Below, in pieces: positions 44,001-47,470 of a stretch of DNA of 64,000 nucleotides. The position numbers and the translations under genes are program-made. The notes beneath the pieces were generated by a model. The model was not told where the DNA came from. It ran no database searches and saw nothing but the letters and a program-made list of their open reading frames with translations. Every line of letters starts with the position of its first letter. Position 1 is the stretch's first letter. The DNA is taken from contig OZ038457.1 of NCBI GenBank assembly GCA_964036195.1, forward strand, positions 5,490,635 to 5,554,634, in the 5' to 3' direction. Source of the DNA: Sphaerolaimus hirsutus (Eukaryota > Nematoda > Chromadorea > Monhysterida > Sphaerolaimidae).

Positions 44001-44378
44001 AATGTCGGCTAAAGGTTGTAGTGCCGATTTGACTTGGTACAAAATGGCTCGAGGTTTATTTTCATTTGTGCCATCGCGACATACACACTTCTTCATGTTT
44101 GGAGAAAAAGAACATTCAATTTAAAAAAACATAAGTACTGAACCACTAATTCTTTACACGCGCCCTCTGAGTCTCTGACCGATAACCAAATCAGCATTAC
44201 CCGTGCCACCGTCATGTTTTTTGTGGTTCACCAGTTTTGTTTTTGTAAATTGAATATTTTTCTCCAAAATTCATCAACAAACATTCTTCAATTTCCCCTG
44301 CGGCAGGTGTTCGTGTTGGAGCAATTCGACCCGGGTTTGGAGTACGAGCCCGGCCAGGCGCACTCGCTGTCGCGCTGA
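16931..44378 (+). CDS. slo: slowpoke BK channel gene (Ca2+- and voltage-activated K+ channel alpha subunit), whole coding span with introns
   Basis: Multi-exon gene for the pore-forming subunit of the large-conductance Ca2+-activated K+ channel of the plasma membrane, which tetramerises and repolarises neurons and muscle. The order seen is: glycine-rich N-terminus, S0 helix, S1-S4 (S4 with RFLRALRLM), S5, pore with TVGYGD, S6, RCK1, a CRNCH motif, a variable linker, and RCK2 with the Ca bowl DQDDDDDPD. Core exons 16931-17019, 22498-22715, 23116-23291, 23729-23790, 24445-24547, 24640-24751, 25154-25305, 25660-25830, 26165-26367, 26792-26897, 27275-27427, 27703-27858, one of 29723/31271, 32126-32284, 32979-33055, 38306-38585, 40557-40713, 41194-41418, 41931-42126, 42436-42525, 42925-43079, 43277-43489, 43756-43917 and 44307-44378 sum to 3600 nt in one frame, 1199 aa, close to the usual length of about 1200 aa. 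Additional cassette exons probably lie at 35.5-37 kb. Boundaries were called by eye. Confidence 0.97.
17119..17230. repeat. Inverted repeat with TTGACACC/GGTGTCAA arms
   Basis: gttgacatcgggtgtcaact, ggtgtcaattcgaatttcg and cgaattgacacctggtg form nested hairpins about 100 bp downstream of the exon 1 donor, in the first slo intron. Confidence 0.5.
17791..18534. mobile_element. Compound CCGTATATCCTCGAATAAG elements
   Basis: Start TACCGTATATCCTCGAATAA; end GAGGATATACGGTA. Between them are a further left end at about 17976, a right end at about 18403 (cgaggatttgcggtag) and two direct copies of a 62-bp G-rich unit (about 18245-18365, gaggggggattcctcacctc). This subfamily carries ggggagttattc blocks. 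The array probably arose by insertion of one copy into another plus local duplication. Confidence 0.7.
18910..19139. mobile_element. hAT MITE filled with GGGACCGGGACC repeats, perfect 8-bp duplication
   Basis: Begins TAGGGTTCAAACGGGACC and ends GGTCCCGTTTGAACCCTA. Flanks cttgtacc at 18902-18909 and 19140-19147 are identical. The interior is gggacc(g/a) reiteration with short interruptions (gtcgggactgg, tttttcaatt). Lies in the first slo intron. Confidence 0.9.
19312..19714. mobile_element. CCGTATT-family MITE, long form
   Basis: Starts TACCGTATTTCCTTGAAATA and ends GAGTAAATACGGTA. TA is present at both borders. The interior shares gatatatcatgtatccaat-type sequence with the copy at 50356. Confidence 0.75.
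19722..19818. mobile_element. CCGTATT-family MITE, short form
   Basis: A 97-bp copy consisting of little more than its two inverted ends (GCCGTATTTCCTCGAAATAC and ATTCGAGGAAATACGGTA) and C-rich blocks. It lies 8 bp from the long copy at 19312-19714. Confidence 0.75.
20210..20402. mobile_element. TACTCGGYGGAC MITE (copy 1)
   Basis: Ends tatactcggtggac and gtccgccgagtata are inverted and bordered by TA. The whole about 190-bp sequence, including catcacacttagtatggaaa and aggattctgc, recurs at 31425-31623. AT-rich interior, no coding frame. Confidence 0.8.
20640..20935. promoter_or_regulatory. CpG-rich island in slo intron 1
   Basis: About 290 bp of very GC-rich DNA (ggcgcggcggcaggggcgg, gccgcggcggcacgtgcagc) within the AT-rich first intron. 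Open frames exist on both strands but none is recognisable. An internal slo promoter or alternative first exon is possible, and a CpG-rich repeat is equally possible. Confidence 0.25.
20965..21170. mobile_element. GCCCGACA-type MITE (short copy)
   Basis: The left end GGCCCGACGAGTTTTTGTCG + GGCAGCCCGATTTATT is inverted relative to AATCGGGCTGCCCGCAAAAA + CGTGTCGGGCAAA. It is about 205 bp long and non-coding. Confidence 0.65.
21593..22034. mobile_element. hAT MITE with perfect 8-bp duplication (GGACGTATCCAGG ends)
   Basis: Begins CAAGGACGTATCCAGG and ends CCTGGATACGTCCCTG. Flanks actgcact at 21585-21592 and 22035-22042 are identical. The interior has long G and C runs near the ends and a cluster of ggcgctggcgccaacgcc repeats at about 21850-21920. 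The same family is at 30390-30802. Confidence 0.9.
22498..22715 (+). CDS. slo: slo exon 2: S0 transmembrane helix
   Basis: It follows a C-rich tract ending in ctcag. It encodes [20 protein letters not shown] and then the hydrophobic S0 helix [19 protein letters not shown], followed by a Cys-rich cytoplasmic turn (HVCCAR) and [16 protein letters not shown]0 is particular to BK channels and places the N-terminus outside the cell. The donor is AGTG|gtgagc, leaving one base. Residues about 30-102. Confidence 0.95.
23116..23291 (+). CDS. slo: slo exon 3: S0-S1 linker
   Basis: The acceptor is ccaattcag. It encodes an Ala/Gly-rich stretch ([14 protein letters not shown]) and then the strongly conserved segment [17 protein letters not shown] just before S1. 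The Ala/Gly-rich part is longer and more GC-rich than in other slo proteins I know, while the second part is invariant in the family. The donor is ATTTTG|gttggt, a weak GTTGG-type 5' splice site. Confidence 0.95.
23729..23790 (+). CDS. slo: slo exon 4: S1 helix
   Basis: A short 62-nt exon behind gccgcgcag. It encodes the S1 helix [20 protein letters not shown]. The donor is TCA|gtgagt, a strong match to consensus, leaving two bases of a codon. Confidence 0.95.
23875..23960. repeat. GGCGCTAGCGCCA hairpin repeats
   Basis: tctggcgctagcgccaaac and atggcgctcggcgccataat lie in slo intron 4. The same motif fills the hAT element at 60648 and parts of those at 21593 and 30390. No duplication was identified for this fragment. 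Confidence 0.45.
24075..24265. mobile_element. MITE with TTGGCAGCGTGCCAATG ends
   Basis: The left end cgttggcagcgtgccaatga and the right end atcattggcactctgccaac are inverted, in slo intron 4. The interior has three tandem copies of gttatcatttg(t)ttt(c/t). Non-coding. Confidence 0.6.
24445..24547 (+). CDS. slo: slo exon 5: S1-S2 loop and S2
   Basis: The acceptor is cttttgcag. It encodes [19 protein letters not shown], the extracellular loop, and then S2 ([16 protein letters not shown]). The donor is CAGG|gttggtt. The following intron is only 92 bp (24548-24639), the shortest in the gene. Confidence 0.96.
24640..24751 (+). CDS. slo: slo exon 6: S2-S3 and S3
   Basis: The acceptor is ccctttcag. 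It encodes [20 protein letters not shown] followed by [18 protein letters not shown], the S2-S3 turn and S3. This is among the best conserved parts of BK channels. The donor is CTAG|gtgagt, leaving one base of a Gly codon. Confidence 0.97.
25154..25305 (+). CDS. slo: slo exon 7: S4 voltage sensor and S5
   Basis: The acceptor is tctcgtag. It encodes the S4 sensor [20 protein letters not shown], the S4-S5 linker with [11 protein letters not shown], and S5 ending GFIHL. The S4 arginines typical of BK channels are present. The donor is TTTG|gttgga. The downstream 354-bp intron carries a palindromic MITE (25377-25591). Confidence 0.97.
25377..25591. mobile_element. Palindromic TGTAAA/GTCATG MITE in slo intron 7
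   Basis: Starts AGGGGCAGTCCCAAGTCCTG and ends CAGTGCTCGGGACTGGCACC+AG. The terminal ggcaccag could itself act as a 3' splice site, although the intron used here ends later at 25659. Interior aagtgtcaaatgtc and gacatttgacacttgac are inverted. Confidence 0.8.
25660..25830 (+). CDS. slo: slo exon 8: pore loop, selectivity filter and first half of S6
   Basis: The acceptor is caactgcag. It encodes [20 protein letters not shown], the pore helix [11 protein letters not shown], the selectivity filter TVGYGD and the start of S6 ([11 protein letters not shown]). The filter is intact, so the channel is expected to be K+-selective. The donor is TTTG|gtatgt, phase 0. Confidence 0.98.
25975..26125. repeat. 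Fragment of the AGCTATCTATC hAT family in slo intron 8
   Basis: It contains a G-run, aatagctgagcggcccccgag, atagatagatcgg and ends ggacacccctg, matching the 7968-8493 element in reverse. The left end is not clear. Confidence 0.5.
26165..26367 (+). CDS. slo: slo exon 9: end of S6 and start of RCK1
   Basis: The acceptor is aatcgcag. It encodes [20 protein letters not shown], the end of S6 and the gating linker, then [20 protein letters not shown] and [18 protein letters not shown], the first Rossmann-fold strands of RCK1. The aspartates of the HEDREDVD segment are kept. The donor is ACAG|gttcgt, leaving two bases. Confidence 0.97.
26792..26897 (+). CDS. slo: slo exon 10: RCK1
   Basis: The acceptor is tgctcacag. 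It encodes [20 protein letters not shown] and [15 protein letters not shown], core RCK1 sequence. The donor is CAAG|gtaggt, phase 0. Confidence 0.96.
27275..27427 (+). CDS. slo: slo exon 11: RCK1
   Basis: The acceptor is atggcgcag. It encodes [40 protein letters not shown] and [11 protein letters not shown], a very conserved RCK1 block. The donor is TAAG|gtgtgt, phase 0. Confidence 0.97.
27703..27858 (+). CDS. slo: slo exon 12: RCK1
   Basis: The acceptor is caccattcag. It encodes [40 protein letters not shown] and [12 protein letters not shown], which interdigitates with the pore-proximal part of RCK1. The donor is AACG|gttggt. It is followed by two alternative exons of equal length. Confidence 0.97.
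28267..29418. mobile_element. TIR element interrupted by a LINE insertion
   Basis: Ends ggaattagagctcagcgtcg (28267 region) and cgacgctgagctctaattcc (29399-29418) are inverted for about 45 bp including attcgacgtgaa. The interior is occupied from about 28393 to 29365 by a minus-strand LINE fragment. Confidence 0.65.
28393..29365 (-). mobile_element. 5'-truncated non-LTR retrotransposon (LINE) 3' end
   Basis: On the minus strand a 108-codon frame (29365-29039) contains CPFC followed about 20 residues later by HILENC, the CxxC...HxxxxC arrangement found at the C-terminus of LINE reverse-transcriptase proteins (typically CPxC...EHLLxxC). It then ends [12 protein letters not shown] and a stop. 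Downstream is a roughly 640-bp 3' UTR ending in a (GAATT)n tail (seen as attcaattcaattcaattc at 28396-28420 on +). The reverse transcriptase core is absent, so the copy is dead. In a slo intron. Confidence 0.65.
29723..29835 (+). CDS. slo: slo exon 13a: alternative RCK1 exon (SPHTPTW form)
   Basis: The acceptor is cccgtccag. It encodes [20 protein letters not shown] and then [16 protein letters not shown], ending in a two-base partial codon at GA|gtgaga. It is 113 nt long, exactly like exon 13b at 31271, and both start in phase 0 and end in phase 2. Including both would break the frame, so the pair is expected to be mutually exclusive, as is known for this position in insect slo genes. Confidence 0.95.
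29855..30022. mobile_element. Palindromic MITE with a central GTCAACTATAGTTGAC
   Basis: Directly 20 bp downstream of exon 13a. Arms aactgataaatctggttttgac and aaagatttatccggtatgg, and gagttgaccgcaatgaatta versus attctggtaaactca, are inverted around ccgtcaactatagttgacgg. Same family as 14765. Confidence 0.6.
30031..30110. mobile_element. 80-bp mariner-type hairpin MITE with TA duplication
   Basis: Begins TTAGGTTGTCAACTAAGTAA and ends TTACTTAGTTGACAACCAGA with TA directly outside both ends (30029-30030, 30111-30112). Such ends are typical of mariner transposons. The loop is only about 14 bp, so the copy consists of two terminal repeats. Confidence 0.85.
30258..30375. mobile_element. CCGTATATCCTCG-type MITE
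   Basis: Starts tatcgtatatcctcgaataa and ends ttattcgagggtttacggtg. Both outermost bases have diverged. C-rich blocks lie inside. Confidence 0.6.
30390..30802. mobile_element. hAT MITE (GGACGTAGCCAGG ends), 8-bp duplication 7/8
   Basis: Begins CAGGGACGTAGCCAGGATTT and ends CCCCCCTGGCTACGTCCTTG. Flanks gctaaaac (30382-30389) and gctaagac (30803-30810) differ at one base. The interior carries G/C runs and ggcgttggcaatggcgcc. Same family as 21593. Lies between the two alternative exons 13a and 13b. Confidence 0.88.
31271..31383 (+). CDS. slo: slo exon 13b: alternative RCK1 exon (SESTPDW form)
   Basis: The acceptor is attggtcag. It encodes [20 protein letters not shown] and then [17 protein letters not shown], ending AC|gtgagg. 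It shares the GAGMEMYTE core with exon 13a and differs on both sides. Equal length (113 nt) and equal phases support mutually exclusive use. The next exon begins with A, so 13a gives Glu (GA+A) and 13b gives Thr (AC+A) at the joint. A TA-flanked MITE begins only about 41 bp downstream (31425). Confidence 0.95.
31425..31623. mobile_element. TACTCGGYGGAC MITE (copy 2), 41 bp after exon 13b
   Basis: Ends tatgctcggcggac and gtccgccgggtata are inverted. The interior is about 80 percent like the copy at 20210 by eye. It is close to the donor of an alternative exon. Confidence 0.8.
32126..32284 (+). CDS. slo: slo exon 14: end of RCK1
   Basis: The acceptor is tatttacag. It encodes [40 protein letters not shown] and [13 protein letters not shown]. 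The last stretch is invariant in the family. The donor is ACG|gttggt, leaving two bases of an Arg codon. Confidence 0.97.
32353..32516. mobile_element. Palindromic TGTAAA/GTCATG MITE in slo intron 14
   Basis: Starts CAGGGACCGGTCCCGCACCA and ends CAGGGCGTGGGACTGCCGCC+AG. It begins about 70 bp after the exon 14 donor. The interior has aaaatg(t) and gacattttac motifs. Confidence 0.75.
32722..32890. mobile_element. MITE with GGAAGTGTGCCAACGATG ends
   Basis: Left ccgctggaagtgtgccaacg, right ttggcacgcttccaacacg, in slo intron 14. Related copies are at 10160, 24075 and 40940. The interior resembles the 40940 copy (ttttttcatatttt(t)ac, atcgcatg). Confidence 0.65.
32979..33055 (+). CDS. slo: slo exon 15: CxxCH haem-binding motif and RCK1-RCK2 linker start
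   Basis: The acceptor is tttttacag. It encodes [20 protein letters not shown] and then CKCKN. The CRNCH sequence matches the CxxCH motif that binds haem in BK channels, and IKKCKCKN is a family signature at the start of the variable linker. The donor is AATC|gtgagt, leaving one base, so the next exon must begin with two completing bases. Confidence 0.96.
33862..33962. repeat. CCGTATTACCTC half element
   Basis: ttccgtattacctcaaatta followed by ccccttgaattatcccccac and ctcgaattaacctcaaatt. No right end was recognised. In the long intron between exons 15 and the linker cassettes. Confidence 0.5.
34162..34357. mobile_element. Palindromic TGTAAA/GTCATG MITE, diverged
   Basis: Starts ccccctggtcctggagcact and ends acaaggtgcgcctggccccA. 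Interior gaaatgcaacatgtcag and cattttacatgccatttta. More diverged than the other copies. Confidence 0.6.
35348..35527. mobile_element. MITE with TGAGGC..ACTTCTAAAAGTCGA ends
   Basis: Left aatgaggcatccacttctaa+aagtcgataac, right atcaacttttaaaagtagac+agaagcctcaaa. Sister of 51041-51692. It ends about 45 bp before the acceptor of cassette exon A. Confidence 0.6.
35573..35838 (+). CDS. slo: slo linker cassette exon A (GC-rich, basic then acidic)
   Basis: Behind a C-rich tract ending acctag there is an open, GC-rich, clearly coding-like block in the correct phase after exon 15 (C+GC gives Arg). It reads [60 protein letters not shown] and [17 protein letters not shown] do not recognise this segment in slo proteins. 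The position and phase suggest an optional linker exon. The 3' boundary is uncertain: GAT|gttgtg at 35839 or GTT|gtgtgt at 35842, both phase 0. In most insect genes the linker is spliced variably, so inclusion may be tissue-specific. Confidence 0.65.
36167..36246 (+). CDS. slo: slo linker cassette exon B (short or extended form)
   Basis: The acceptor is ggctttcag after a C-rich tract. In phase 0 it reads [20 protein letters not shown] and LSVASLR, with a donor CTCAG|gtcggc at 36247. A longer form could use TTTT|gtttgt at 36285 and would end in phase 1 instead of phase 2. The short form joins in frame to an acceptor at 38340 (AG+A, then [11 protein letters not shown]). The long form joins in frame to the exon at 36846. 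Not recognised by homology; supported only by phase, base composition and context. Confidence 0.5.
36322..36443. mobile_element. CCGTATTACCTCG short MITE between linker cassettes
   Basis: Starts TACCGTATTACCTCGAATAA and ends TATTTCGAGGTAATACGGTA; 122 bp, TA at both borders. It starts about 38 bp after the alternative donor of cassette B (36285). Confidence 0.8.
36846..36943 (+). CDS. slo: slo linker cassette exon C ([12 protein letters not shown])
   Basis: A strong polypyrimidine tract ending tttcacag precedes a GC-rich block reading [20 protein letters not shown] and [12 protein letters not shown] when entered in phase 1. Possible donors (36930, 36944) all leave phase 0, whereas the known acceptor of the next exon (38306) needs phase 1, so either another exon, another boundary or exclusive use is involved. 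The peptide looks like a real linker but I do not recognise it. Confidence 0.45.
36999..37170. mobile_element. Diverged CCGTATT-family copy
   Basis: Starts taccgtaatgcttcaaataag and ends cttatttgaggtaatacggta. The C-rich blocks are lost, leaving aaataaggcg and the inverted ends. In the intron after cassette C. Confidence 0.5.
38306..38585 (+). CDS. slo: slo exon 19: Ser/Gly/Ala-rich RCK1-RCK2 linker
   Basis: It reads [80 protein letters not shown] and [12 protein letters not shown]. From acceptor attgcgccag it enters in phase 1, which fits a direct joint to exon 15. An internal acceptor gccgtgcag at 38340 enters in phase 2 and fits the short form of cassette B. The donor TCAT|gtgtgt leaves two bases that give ATG with the next exon. 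The low-complexity Gly/Ala content is typical of the disordered linker between the two RCK domains. Confidence 0.85.
39267..39438. mobile_element. Palindromic TGTAAA/GTCATG MITE
   Basis: Starts gtggcagtcccagtccccgt and ends cagggtctgcgcttggcac. The centre caagaacgtacgtttcccat resembles the centre of the intron-forming copy at 43080 (aacgtacgtt). Confidence 0.75.
39796..40058. mobile_element. hAT MITE filled with CGGAAA repeats, perfect 8-bp duplication
   Basis: Begins TAGGGTGTCAACAAATTTTT and ends GGAAATTTGACACCCTA. Flanks gtgccaac at 39788-39795 and 40059-40066 are identical. Interior: ggaaaacgg(a)aacggaaa with aattttttgcacttgcc spacers. In the intron before exon 20; sister of 12291 and 55968. 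Confidence 0.92.
40557..40713 (+). CDS. slo: slo exon 20: linker end and start of RCK2
   Basis: The acceptor is ttcacacag. It encodes [20 protein letters not shown] and [11 protein letters not shown], then the conserved [20 protein letters not shown] that opens RCK2. RKASFS resembles a basophilic kinase site (inference). The donor is TTTG|gtgggt, phase 0, and a palindromic MITE starts within about 10 bp of it. Confidence 0.95.
40722..40914. mobile_element. Palindromic TGTAAA/GTCATG MITE abutting the exon 20 donor
   Basis: The left end ttgggggaccagaccctg begins within about 10 bp of the splice donor at 40714. The right end is tggtgtggtagtggcccccg at about 40914. The intron continues to 41193, where a second MITE (40940-41115) follows. 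Confidence 0.7.
40940..41115. mobile_element. MITE with TGGAAGCGTACCATCAG ends
   Basis: Left gattcgtgctggaagcgtac, right ttggcacgcttccaaggtg. Interior attgctgttaccatttgttgc and tttttcatattttcac. Together with 40722-40914 it fills most of this 480-bp intron. Confidence 0.6.
41194..41418 (+). CDS. slo: slo exon 21: RCK2 Rossmann fold
   Basis: The acceptor is cgccccag. It encodes [60 protein letters not shown] and [15 protein letters not shown]. It is 75 whole codons, phase 0 at both ends. The donor is GAAT|gtgagc. Confidence 0.98.
41616..41910. mobile_element. MITE with (C)AGGGGCaAATTGCGAAacTTG ends
   Basis: Left tcaggggcaaattgcgaaac, right aaagctccaaaattggccca. Interior cttgtcgaatgag and aagtgataagtgac-type repeats on both arms. 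It belongs with 49132-49315, where the ends are better preserved. Confidence 0.45.
41931..42126 (+). CDS. slo: slo exon 22: RCK2
   Basis: The acceptor is aaactcag. It encodes [60 protein letters not shown] and PAGTS. The donor is TCGG|gtgggt, leaving one base. High G+C at third positions contrasts with the AT-rich introns on either side. Confidence 0.97.
42436..42525 (+). CDS. slo: slo exon 23: RCK2 variable loop
   Basis: The acceptor is ggttcgcag. In phase 1 it reads [20 protein letters not shown] and [10 protein letters not shown]. The 90-nt length is a multiple of three and phase 1 is kept at both ends, so it could be skipped without a frameshift. This loop is a known variable/alternative site in slo. 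The donor is CAAGG|gttcgg. Confidence 0.88.
42925..43079 (+). CDS. slo: slo exon 24: RCK2 with the Ca bowl
   Basis: The acceptor is ccccccag. It encodes [20 protein letters not shown], the Ca bowl ([20 protein letters not shown]) and [11 protein letters not shown]. The acidic Ca-bowl run DQDDDDDPD is complete, so high-affinity Ca2+ sensing by RCK2 should be intact. The donor is GCTG|gtgcca; its GT lies inside the terminal repeat of the element that forms the next intron. Confidence 0.98.
43080..43276. mobile_element. Palindromic MITE that constitutes an entire slo intron (introner-like)
   Basis: The 197-bp intron between exons 24 and 25 is one copy of the TGTAAA/GTCATG family. The left end GTGCCAGCTCCCAGACCCTG pairs with the right end CAGGCTCTGGGAGTGGCCCC+CAG, the inner arms (aagtgtcaaaagtcatg and catgacttttgacactt) pair exactly, and the centre is aacgtacgtt. 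The donor GT is at bases 1-2 of the element, and the acceptor AG closes its right end, so the terminal repeats supply both splice sites. No other intronic sequence remains. Confidence 0.92.
43277..43489 (+). CDS. slo: slo exon 25: RCK2
   Basis: The acceptor gcccccag is supplied by the right end of the palindromic element 43080-43276. It encodes [60 protein letters not shown] and [11 protein letters not shown]. It is 71 codons, phase 0 at both ends, with donor TAGG|gtgggt. Confidence 0.98.
43756..43917 (+). CDS. slo: slo exon 26: RCK2 C-terminal part
   Basis: The acceptor is acccccccag. It encodes [40 protein letters not shown] and [14 protein letters not shown]. It is 54 codons with donor TTAT|gtgggt, phase 0. 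Confidence 0.98.
44307..44378 (+). CDS. slo: slo exon 27: terminal coding exon and stop
   Basis: The acceptor is tgcggcag. It encodes the last conserved strand [16 protein letters not shown] and a short tail QAHSLSR before TGA at 44376-44378. The tail is short compared with the longer, variable C-termini of other insect slo proteins. I found no obvious polyadenylation signal close downstream, so the 3' UTR is not delimited. Confidence 0.95.
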   Translation: MFVLEQFDPGLEYEPGQAHSLSR

Positions 44379-44479
44379 CCCGGCCGCCGCAGCGTGCCGC
44401 TTGCTTACCCACCTACTACTGCCGCCCTTGGTGCGTGCTTGGGCTGGTTTCGAGTGTTGATGAGTGGTAATTGTTACCG

Positions 44480-45340
44480 TGGCACCGCGTACACTAGTTG
44501 ACATTGGAAATTCGTGGAAACTGAATGTCAACTGAATATTTTAAAGCATCACACTTAACAGGAACAATGAAAATTAAATGTCACGATGTAAAATTAACTA
44601 CCTAGGTATGCTCTTTCACGGAGCATGCCTATTGCGCACAAATACCCATTCCGCACATTTGCCTGCTACGCACAAAATCAAACCCATCACGCACAATTGC
44701 CCATTACGCACACGACTGATCATTTGTGCGTAATGGACATTGTGCGAAACGGGTATTTGTGCGGAATGGGTATTTGTGCGTGCCGGGCTTATTACTGAGA
44801 ATGAATCCCCCCAAATTGAAAAAATTTAAAAATTCAAAATGCTTATCACTTGACTTATCTGAAAACTGCAAAAAAAGTCAATTTTCAAGTTTTTTGTCAC
44901 TTGACAAGGTGGAAAAGTGACAAAAAAAACTTGAAAATTGACTTTTTTGGCAGTTTTCCGAGAAGTCAAGTGATAAGCGTTTTGAATTTTTCAATTTTTT
45001 CAATTTGGGGGGAGGGGGCTATTCATGCTTGGTAATAAGCCCGGCACGCACAAATACCCATTCCTCACAAATACCCGTTTCGCACAATGCCCATTACGCA
45101 CAAATGATCAGTCGTGTGCGTAATGGGCAATTGTGTGTGTTGGGTTCCATCCTCTTCGGGTCTTTCAGATAGGATTGTGCGTAACCGGCAAATGTGCGGA
45201 ATGGGTATTTGTGCGTAATAGTATACCGTCCTCTTTGGGTCTTTCACATAGGAATATTGAAATCACATTCACATAATCAACCAAAATTAGGTTGAATTTA
45301 GTTTGATGTCAACTAGTGTGTGTGGGCTGATTGCGACAAA
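44480..45340. mobile_element. TAGTTGACA-ended element containing a large nested palindrome
   Basis: Outer ends gcgtacactagttgacatt (44490) and tgatgtcaactagtgtgtgt (45303) are inverted. Inside, 44620-45230 folds around about 44905: gcacaaatacccattccgca, cccattacgcacacgactga, tgataag and caattttcaagttttttgtc all recur inverted on the other arm. It starts about 100 bp past the slo stop codon, so it may lie in the 3' UTR or just downstream. Confidence 0.7.
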
Positions 45341-45423
45341 CGTTCACGAATTATGTTGGCGAAAAGTCAAATTCAAGTTTTTTTCATATGTAATGTTTTC
45401 CATCCAAATCCTCCCTCCCCTAG

Positions 45424-45806
45424 ATCTCATCGGAACGCACGCTGTCGGCGGCGGGCCGGCGACGGACGCACGACCACCGCATCGACATGGACATCAACAG
45501 CAACATCGACATCGACTTAACCGCGCAGCGGCACCTACCACAGACAAACTTCACCAGCCGCAGAAGCGACAGCCGAGCGAACGCCGGCGCTCATCCGCTG
45601 GCACCAGCACCGAATCGTCTCGCTACGGCACCTACACGCGACTGCACACCGTCCACTACTACCGGCTGCGCGGCGACGACCCGACACAGAGCGGCGAAGG
45701 GCACACCCGACTGCCCGACGCCCGACCGCCTCAGGAGACGATCGATTTCAGCCGGTCGGCGCTAAGCGACAGATTTCCCAACATCGTGCGCCCGCCGCAC
45801 TTGTGA
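45424..45806 (+). CDS. Coding-like GC-rich block of unknown affiliation, frame changes inside
   Basis: A tract ending ctcccctag precedes 380 bp of GC-rich, codon-like DNA. The frame starting at 45424 reads ISSERTLSAAGRRRTHDHRI and DMDINSNIDIDL. The frame two bases on reads best in the second half: SSAGTSTESSRYGTYTRLHT, VHYYRLRGDDPTQSGEGHTR and ETIDFSRSALSDRFPNIVRP, with a stop at 45804-45806. It could be an alternative slo 3' exon, the last exon of another gene, or a degenerate copy. Splicing in place of exon 27 would remove the conserved [10 protein letters not shown] strand, which argues against a simple slo alternative. I do not recognise a family. Confidence 0.4.
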
Positions 45807-45829
45807 TCGCGCGCCCGCGGCCCGGCCAC

Positions 45830-47470
45830 CGGGTTTTCAACGGTGTCTGTTTCTGTTTGTTCGAGCGAGTTTTTCAAAAATATGTAAATATCCACGTAAT
45901 TTACGTTAGTTCCCGATACAATTTCATCGATGGGTATTTTTGAGAAGGAGGGTTCCCCAGCTCACTCAGATCTCGGGATATTTCGAGGGGGGGGGGGGCG
46001 GTGATTTATTGAAAAGAAAAAAAGTTATAAAATAACCTGAAATTCTCGAACGGTAAACGGTGAACGGGCCGCGGGAGACTTTTTAATCGTCGGTTGTCGA
46101 TTTTTAGGTCGAGTCCAATGCATAATGGTGCGAAATTGTGCGTTCTGCTTGCGCTGTGTTCACTGAAACTGGCTGAGTTTTTTGGTAAAATATTTGGATT
46201 TTATGACACCAGTTGACCGTCGCTTCGTGGTCAACTGAAAAATCTGTTTAAACCTGTTGCAGGACATGGAGTTATGTGTACTTAAAACGAATTTTTCAGT
46301 TGACAATTAGGCTTCAGATTGAATTCAAAGTAGCATGGTGGCTATCAATTTGAAGCACATTGCAAGTAGGTAAGCATAAACCTTATCACCAGAAAAAATG
46401 TTCTTGGACCATAGTTCGTGGGGAAGGGGATACACATTTACACCTTCAGTGTACAGTTTCACGTGAACCGAGCGACAGTCAAGTTGTGATGCTTTCGTAT
46501 TCGAAATGTTCATTTTTAATGGTTCTTAATGTTCTCGGGCGGTTTTTTTTCTCTAAAACAATGTCATTTGTATCATTTTCATGGATTCAAGCCGTTACAG
46601 GTATCAAAATTTCATCGTTGTGCGTTTGGGTGTAGTAATTAATACCTGCTTGCTTTCGTGGAGTTGTGTGCACAGTGACTTCAGGAGCGAGATTTTATTT
46701 ACCCGACAAATTTATCGGGCAGCCCAACTCTTTGATATTATAACTTTTGAAATTTTGATATTAAAAGCACCTCAATTGAACTTGATTTTGCAGTCAAGCT
46801 AAAAGTCAGATATTTTTCAATATAAAATGGATACAATATTCTAGAATATATCGGGCTAATAAAATCTCGCCCCAGGATCGGTATTTTCAACATTTCGAAA
46901 ACTGGTGCTTTTCTTTTTAACACGATGAGATGAGAGCTGAGGGACTGTCAATATCATAGATGTTTCAAATGACAAGAATACTTTTGTACATAACGAGTAT
47001 TTCTTCTGGCTATTTCTATTTGCTCATCGATTTTTTAATGACAATCAACAATTTTTTATAATCTACAACTTCATCAAACATTCAACCAATCATGTTTTAG
47101 GTGGGAATAAAATAGTTATATTTTTCCTGCGGCAACCCAACCATACAATAAAGGAATTTTTCATTTCGATACAATACTTAGTAATATGTATAGCTGGATG
47201 TATACCACAAATCCTAGAATTAATGTAGTCCCTTTAATACCCCCCTTTTAACTGGACAAGTGGGACAAATTGAAGCAATAAACTGAAAATTAGGTGAGCA
47301 TAGATTGCTTTTGCCATCTAGGGATAATACACGTAAATACACAACAAATCAAGTTTAATTTGTACATTCAGGATTTACCTACGTTGTTGTAAAATATCCC
47401 CAGAATTTTGAAAAACATTTTGTCATTCAACAAACGTCTAAAGTGGAATTGTCTAAAAAACGATCAAATA
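45830..47470. other. Non-coding DNA downstream of slo
   Basis: AT-rich sequence with a G-run near 45970 and one GCCCGACA repeat fragment. No supported gene. Part may belong to a 3' UTR. Confidence 0.45.
46698..46740. repeat. GCCCGACA-type MITE end fragment
   Basis: acccgacaaatttatcgggc+agcccaac matches the ends of the copies at 5474 and 20965. A possible partner, atatcgggctaataaaatctcg, lies at 46846. Confidence 0.4.
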
